Below, one piece after another: positions 22,142 through 26,090 of a DNA stretch of 26,090 bases. How positions within the stretch are numbered: position 1 is the first letter of the stretch; each line of letters starts with the position of its first letter. The position numbers and the translations under genes were made by a program. The notes beneath the pieces were generated by a model that worked only from the letters and a program-made list of their open reading frames with translations, was not told the DNA's origin and did no database searches. The stretch lies in the IMG/VR virus record IMGVR_UViG_3300006920_000207, positions 1 through 26,090 of that record. One strand, given 5' to 3'. Source of the stretch: a virus.

Positions 22142-22750
22142 TTATATCTCCAATAGTTCGTCTTCTTCTTCTGCTATTTCCATTTCTTGAGGTAACTCTT
22201 CCATATCCATCATGTCCATGTCATCACCCATTGACATCATGTCCATATCGTCTGGTGGAGCCATCATACCCATAGGTGACATAGCATCATCTTCCATAGA
22301 CATAGCTTCCTCACCACCTTCAGCACCCTGTTCTTCTTCTTGTGCTATAGTCATTAATGCCTGATCTAAGAGAACGCTCTGTTTACTTTCACCCTCAACA
22401 TCTTTACGTACAGCATCAATACCTGCTTCCTGTGCGATAAGAAGTACGAGTTCCGTAATAGGCTCTTTACTTACGATAGCAGTATCTGCTGATATTTGCC
22501 CTATCATAAATGAGTTCATAAGAATAACATCTACAACAGTTTCTACGGGTATCTCCATCTCAAGTAGTCGTACTACATTCATAAGATTACCTTCATCATT
22601 CATTAACTTATCTTGTGTAAACAGGTAAAACTCATCTGGGTCTGGAAAATCAGCAGGTGTTTCCCAAGGATATGATCCCATAGGTTCTCCTGCTAGGGAT
22701 TGCCCCGGTACAAATGTTTCAAACTCGTTATATTCATCTTCCATTGCCAT
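22142..22750 (-). CDS. Acidic virion protein with Met/Asp-rich tail, 202 aa
   Basis: The N-terminal part, FVPGQSLAGEPMGSYPWETP, resembles a PGQSLTxEP...PWExP motif that I have seen in virion proteins of marine phages. A helical section of about 90 residues follows (MNVVRLLEMEIPVETVVDVI and similar). The last 60 residues are a low-complexity tail built mostly of Met, Asp, Glu and Pro (for example DDMDMMSMGDDMDMM), ending in a run of Glu. The tail is unlikely to be folded and might be a metal-, partner- or DNA-mimicking segment. Two neighbouring ATG codons serve the start, preceded by AGGAATGG. Confidence 0.65.
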   Translation of the reverse strand: MAMEDEYNEFETFVPGQSLAGEPMGSYPWETPADFPDPDEFYLFTQDKLMNDEGNLMNVVRLLEMEIPVETVVDVILMNSFMIGQISADTAIVSKEPITELVLLIAQEAGIDAVRKDVEGESKQSVLLDQALMTIAQEEEQGAEGGEEAMSMEDDAMSPMGMMAPPDDMDMMSMGDDMDMMDMEELPQEMEIAEEEDELLEI

Positions 22751-22752
22751 GA

Positions 22753-22935
22753 TTATTTATCCATTCCTATTTTCTGTTGGCCCTGTAATATCTTACGTAT
22801 TTCTTCTTGATATATCTGAGCTGCGCTATATCTGCTTTTTGTTGTTGGCGTAGCAGTTATTGGTTTATATCTGTCTCTAACAAATCGCATTGATCTTGCA
22901 TCTGAACTAACTCTACTAAATGGGTTTATTGCCAT
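22753..22935 (-). CDS. Small basic structural-type protein, 60 aa
   Basis: The ATG at 22935 follows AAAGGAG at a good distance. The product is basic at first (FSRVSSDARSMRFVRDRYK), then Thr/Pro-rich, and ends with a short helix (AAQIYQEEIRKILQGQQ). It fits neatly in the gap between the acidic virion protein and the large FNA-repeat protein. I recognise no family. A role in virion assembly is inferred only from the neighbours. Confidence 0.6.
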   Translation of the reverse strand: MAINPFSRVSSDARSMRFVRDRYKPITATPTTKSRYSAAQIYQEEIRKILQGQQKIGMDK

Positions 22936-22950
22936 ACGTCTTCTCCTTTA

Positions 22951-24687
22951 TTAATCTATTTTAAAATTAAATAATTTTTCGCTTATTAATTTACCGCCAG
23001 CATCAGTACCTGCAAAACTGGCTCCTATCTTACCAAGTATAGATCCAGCAACTCCTAAGAAACTACCTCCATCACCATTCTTTGCGGCCGCTGCCCTAGC
23101 CTGTGCATCTGCCTGTAGTGTAGCAATTGCTAGATTGTTTGCCCTACTTGCATCATTCTGTGCAGAGTTATATACGTAGTCTGCATTATCTCTAGCTAAC
23201 TGTAATAAATTATTGTGGGCAGTATTAGATTTATTAAGTACGTTGGCTGCATTGAACTGATTTGTAGCATTAATTGCTGCCGTGTTAGCCGTGTTTACGC
23301 TTCTTCTCCATTGTGCATTTGCCTGATTAATAACTAGTTGGTTTCTAGAGTAGAACTCATCTGCTGCCCTCTCTGCACTAGCATTAAACTGGGATATGGC
23401 ATTACCTTGACCTGCATTAAATTGAGATATAGCGTTTCTTTGGTTAGCAGTATTTAAATTAACTGCCTGTTGTAGGTTAGCAAAGTACTGGTCTGTCTGC
23501 TGTATATTAGTAGCGTTGAACTTACGTGCTGCATTTACCTCAGAGGCATCTGTAAATAGTGCCTGTACGTTTTTGTTTGTATTTAGTACGGCAGTTTGTT
23601 GTCTTATGTCTAGCTCTTTAATGTCTGCATTTAGCAGATTGTTTGCATTGACTACCTCTGCCTGTTGCCTATTATTTAAATTAAGTTCTTGAAACCTAGC
23701 GTTTAACTGTGCATCTGCTTGGGCGATAGGTATACCAGCTTTCATGGCTGCATCAACTAAAGCTCCCTGATATATGCTACTACCGGGAGTAATTCCCCTT
23801 GCTGCCAATATTGACTCTGCACCTGCTATTGCACCTGATGCCCACAAAGGAATAGTATCTCCTGCAAAGTCCTCCATCAACATACCTAGTTGACCCTTAA
23901 CAGTAGATCGTTCTTCTAGTTGTGCAGACTGTGCGCGAACCTGTTGTATATCATTTAAAAACTGTTCTGCTTCCATGTCCTGCTGTTTTATGGCATCAAA
24001 AGTTTTTTGTGTAGCTACAGTTTGTGCAGTAGCTTTTTGTACTTGATCTGCATCAGTTGCTACAGCCTGTGTCTGGGTAGCAGTTACGTCAGGCATTGTT
24101 AGGGCAGGATCATTTACATTTAGTAAAGTGCCTTGTGCATTAGGATCTATCGTTGCAGTTCTAAGTATTCCCCCTTCTGGAATTAATGCGTCAGGGTCGT
24201 TTGCTATATCTGTCTGTACGCCTTTAGCTGACCTAAATCCAAACGGATCTACTAACCCTCTTTGCCCTGCTGCATCCTGTATATACGCTTGAGTTAATGC
24301 ATCTGTAGGTGTTCCTTGAAACCCTTGGTTTAGTGCAACTGCCCTAGTATCTAACTGTTGTGTAGTTACGTTAGGGTTTACGGATGGATCACCTAGCCTC
24401 TGATCTACAATTTCACCACCTAGTAAGTCACCTCTTATCTGAAATGCCTGTTGTCCTGTAGTAGGATCAGTAGTTACAACTGGATTACCTTCTTCATCTA
24501 CGTTAAATAGATTAGGGTTTGTAGTTGGGGTAGGCCCTCCTTGAGGTATTACAGGTGCAGTAGGATCAGGTGCATCTCCTTCTTGACTAGGTAGATTACC
24601 TGCTGCCTCACGTATCTCTGCATCAGTTAGGTTGCGATATTCCCCTTCTTGTCCTAAACTAGGGTCAAATATTTGTGGTCTTGCCAT
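22951..24687 (-). CDS. Virion structural protein with FNA-type repeats, 578 aa
   Basis: The N-terminal 200 residues are rich in Pro, Gln and Asp and likely extended. A middle part holds TVKGQLGMLMEDFAG, IPLWASGAIAGAESILAARG and GIPIAQADAQLN. Then come repeats of N-x-x-x-A-x-x-Q-F-N-A type (residues about 400-500), forming long helices. I recall this order (VxGQLxxLMxDFxG, PxWAxGAxxxAxxxxAARG, IAQADA, then FNAxQxNA repeats) from virion proteins of many marine phages, including T4-like cyanophages. The end is Gly/Ala/Ser-rich and hydrophobic (GSFLGVAGSILGKIGASFAG), which could insert in membranes. A tail or internal-core location is inferred. Confidence 0.75.
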   Translation of the reverse strand: MARPQIFDPSLGQEGEYRNLTDAEIREAAGNLPSQEGDAPDPTAPVIPQGGPTPTTNPNLFNVDEEGNPVVTTDPTTGQQAFQIRGDLLGGEIVDQRLGDPSVNPNVTTQQLDTRAVALNQGFQGTPTDALTQAYIQDAAGQRGLVDPFGFRSAKGVQTDIANDPDALIPEGGILRTATIDPNAQGTLLNVNDPALTMPDVTATQTQAVATDADQVQKATAQTVATQKTFDAIKQQDMEAEQFLNDIQQVRAQSAQLEERSTVKGQLGMLMEDFAGDTIPLWASGAIAGAESILAARGITPGSSIYQGALVDAAMKAGIPIAQADAQLNARFQELNLNNRQQAEVVNANNLLNADIKELDIRQQTAVLNTNKNVQALFTDASEVNAARKFNATNIQQTDQYFANLQQAVNLNTANQRNAISQFNAGQGNAISQFNASAERAADEFYSRNQLVINQANAQWRRSVNTANTAAINATNQFNAANVLNKSNTAHNNLLQLARDNADYVYNSAQNDASRANNLAIATLQADAQARAAAAKNGDGGSFLGVAGSILGKIGASFAGTDAGGKLISEKLFNFKID

Positions 24688-24704
24688 ATCAATATCTCTT
24701 TCTT

Positions 24705-25967
24705 TTACTGTGTTCCTACAGGGCCTAGCGCATTACTTACTAATCCCTGATTAGCTGCACTAGTTAGATTAGAACTTATGTTTTGTCCTGTAGCTTGAGC
24801 TGCCCTCTCCGCTGCAAGTATTGAGTTTAGTGAGCCGGGGTCAGTTGCAGGAGGTTGCATCATACCGGGCTGTAGTCCTGTAGAGCCTGTGTTACCTAGT
24901 TGTGCCTCTACTAGTCGGTTAGTCTGGAATCCATACATATTCTCTAGGTTCTCTAGCTCTTGCGCTCTAGTGTTTAGAGTAGATAATAGGTTAGCTCTTT
25001 CCTGACTAGATATGTTTTCAAAGTTAGCTAACGCACTAGCTATGCCAGATACGTCCTGACCTACCTGAGTTACATTACCTCCTACATCAGATATATTTGT
25101 ACCTAATGTTTGTTGACCAGCAAATAATCCAGTAGGTGCAACAGCTGCCTGAGTAGCAGTTCCCGGTGTACCTGCCGTTCCGACTGCTCCTATCAGACCT
25201 GTAGCTTCTCTAGTATCTGTAGCAGTATCACCTATCCTAGACATAAGACCTGCCTGTGTACCTGCTAGTCCTTCTTGGCCCGTTAATATATCTGCCTGTG
25301 TATCTGCTAGTCCTTGTTGACCTGACATAATACCTTCTTGGCCCTCATACAAACCAGTGGCCCCTGCTGTATCGGTAGCTTTAGTACCTACTTGTGTACC
25401 TACGTCTGTTATCTGTGTACCTAGTCCTGTCTGTCCTGTTGCTAGGGCTTGAGTTTGTTCCATTAAAGTATCAGCTTGACCAGTTCCAGCAGTTCCTATA
25501 TTACTTTGTACACCTGCTATATCAGAAGCTAAACCTGCCTGTCTTCCCATAAGTGTAGATTGACCTGTATCACCAGTAGCTCCAATTAAATCAGTTACAG
25601 GGTTTAACTGTCCTGATTGTAATTCCACTGGCCCTGATGACATCATTCCAGTTGTACCTGTAGTACCAGTTGTACCCGTAGTACCAGTTGTACCTGTAGT
25701 ACCAGTTGTACCTGTAGTACCAGTTGTACCTGTTCCATCACCACCTGTATCGCCAGTAGGAACAAAAGGTGCTAAACTATTAGCAGGTCTTGCACCTCTT
25801 TCAATTTCTCTTGCTCCAAAAGCATCATAATGTGCTGAAGCAAATCTAAGAACATTTCCACCATAAAGGGCTTCTTGTGCTGTTCCTGCTATGTTATCTC
25901 TATAGTGTTGAAGCAAATCATTATTATTTGCTAAATAGTTAGTAGCTTCATTAGTTCCTAATGGCAT
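24705..25967 (-). CDS. Virion or tail-associated protein with collagen-like GTT tract, 420 aa
   Basis: The N-terminal 60 residues include NYLANNNDLLQHYRD and RFASAHYDAFGAREIERGAR. They resemble a YLxxNPDL...HYxxFGxxEGR repeat often found in bacterial and phage surface proteins. Residues about 75-105 are Gly-Thr-Thr triplets, a collagen-like Gly-X-Y run. The next 200 residues have a loose repeat of GQxGLxxTQxxI and GTxITDVGTQ type. The C-terminal third has a coiled-coil segment (around NTRAQELENLENMY). Phage collagen-like tracts usually connect or stiffen tail fibres. Assignment to the tail is an inference. No ribosome-binding site is clear; the nearest is GAGGAAA. Confidence 0.65.
   Translation of the reverse strand: MPLGTNEATNYLANNNDLLQHYRDNIAGTAQEALYGGNVLRFASAHYDAFGAREIERGARPANSLAPFVPTGDTGGDGTGTTGTTGTTGTTGTTGTTGTTGTTGTTGMMSSGPVELQSGQLNPVTDLIGATGDTGQSTLMGRQAGLASDIAGVQSNIGTAGTGQADTLMEQTQALATGQTGLGTQITDVGTQVGTKATDTAGATGLYEGQEGIMSGQQGLADTQADILTGQEGLAGTQAGLMSRIGDTATDTREATGLIGAVGTAGTPGTATQAAVAPTGLFAGQQTLGTNISDVGGNVTQVGQDVSGIASALANFENISSQERANLLSTLNTRAQELENLENMYGFQTNRLVEAQLGNTGSTGLQPGMMQPPATDPGSLNSILAAERAAQATGQNISSNLTSAANQGLVSNALGPVGTQ
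25648..25733 (-). repeat. 18-bp tandem repeat, about 4.8 copies
   Basis: The plus-strand unit CCAGTTGTACCTGTAGTA is repeated at 25648, 25666 (one mismatch, C for T), 25684 and 25702. It ends with a 14-base partial copy at 25720-25733. On the minus strand each unit encodes two Gly-Thr-Thr triplets of the virion protein. Near-identity of the copies points to recent slippage or recombination, so copy number may vary between related genomes. Confidence 0.92.
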
Positions 25968-25968
25968 T

Positions 25969-26090
25969 TTATTTTCCTCTTTCTAATACTTTATCTAACT
26001 TATCCTCTAACCTATGTAGAGCTTCTGTAACCATTCTCATATCTTCTCTTAGCTCTGCTTTAGTAGAGTAATCTTCTCTAGTTCTATTTA
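25969..26090 (-). CDS. C-terminal end of a coiled-coil protein (partial)
   Basis: The minus-strand frame is open from the right edge to a TAA at 25969-25971, just before the next ATG at 25967. The visible 39 residues are charged, with heptad spacing of Leu, Val and Met (ELREDMRMVTEALHRLEDKL, then DKVLERGK), predicting a coiled coil. The start lies beyond the window. It could be a small complete gene truncated by the window, or the end of a larger virion protein. Confidence 0.6.
   Translation of the reverse strand, partial: NRTREDYSTKAELREDMRMVTEALHRLEDKLDKVLERGK

Noticed and set aside
25648-25733. CRISPR array
   Set aside because: The repeats are contiguous with no unique spacers and encode in-frame Gly-Thr-Thr triplets.

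Overview
This window looks like part of a lytic, short-tailed (T7-like) marine bacteriophage. It has a T7-style replication set: a TOPRIM primase, a DnaB-type helicase, a family A DNA polymerase and a T7 endonuclease I homologue. There is no integrase, repressor or host housekeeping gene. The most telling marker is a DnaJ-type zinc finger (two CxxCxGxG motifs) inserted between the exonuclease and polymerase parts of the DNA polymerase. From memory, this is the hallmark of the HMO-2011 phage group, whose members infect marine alphaproteobacteria (SAR116, SAR11 and Roseobacter-type hosts). The host itself cannot be read from the sequence. The DNA is AT-rich, and genes are packed with ATGA or short overlaps.

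Positions 1-10510 form one plus-strand block. In order it holds: the end of an unknown gene, a small basic protein, primase, helicase, DNA polymerase, a sigma70-like promoter (4218-4245), a putative ssDNA-binding protein, a Cas4/RecB-like nuclease with a probable Fe-S cluster, a small coiled-coil protein, endonuclease I, a 110-residue unknown, a DUF3310-type protein, a 58-residue unknown, a class II (B12-dependent) ribonucleotide reductase, a small basic protein with Rmf-like spacing and an endonuclease VII-type resolvase. The block ends with three small envelope-directed proteins. Together these genes copy, process and supply nucleotides for phage DNA.

Positions 10511-10618 separate two convergent blocks. 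They hold a nested inverted repeat that can fold as a three-way junction. It is a candidate bidirectional terminator or structured RNA.

Positions 10619-26090 form one minus-strand block read right to left. Starting from the right edge it holds: the end of a coiled-coil protein, a collagen-like GTT-repeat protein, a large virion protein with FNA repeats, small and acidic structural proteins, two giant putative internal or ejected virion proteins (1391 and about 1189 residues), a GTA-type three-TM holin, a cluster of tiny Lys-rich or Cys-rich proteins, a GH24 endolysin, a 51-residue membrane protein and a miniature MscS-like protein. Terminase, portal and capsid genes are not present and presumably lie beyond the right edge.

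The observations I find most worth checking are the probable two-gene fusion inside the 12505-16071 protein, the mini MscS-like protein, the Cys-rich metallothionein-like peptide, the three-way-junction element, and the polymerase with its DnaJ finger and HDS motif C.
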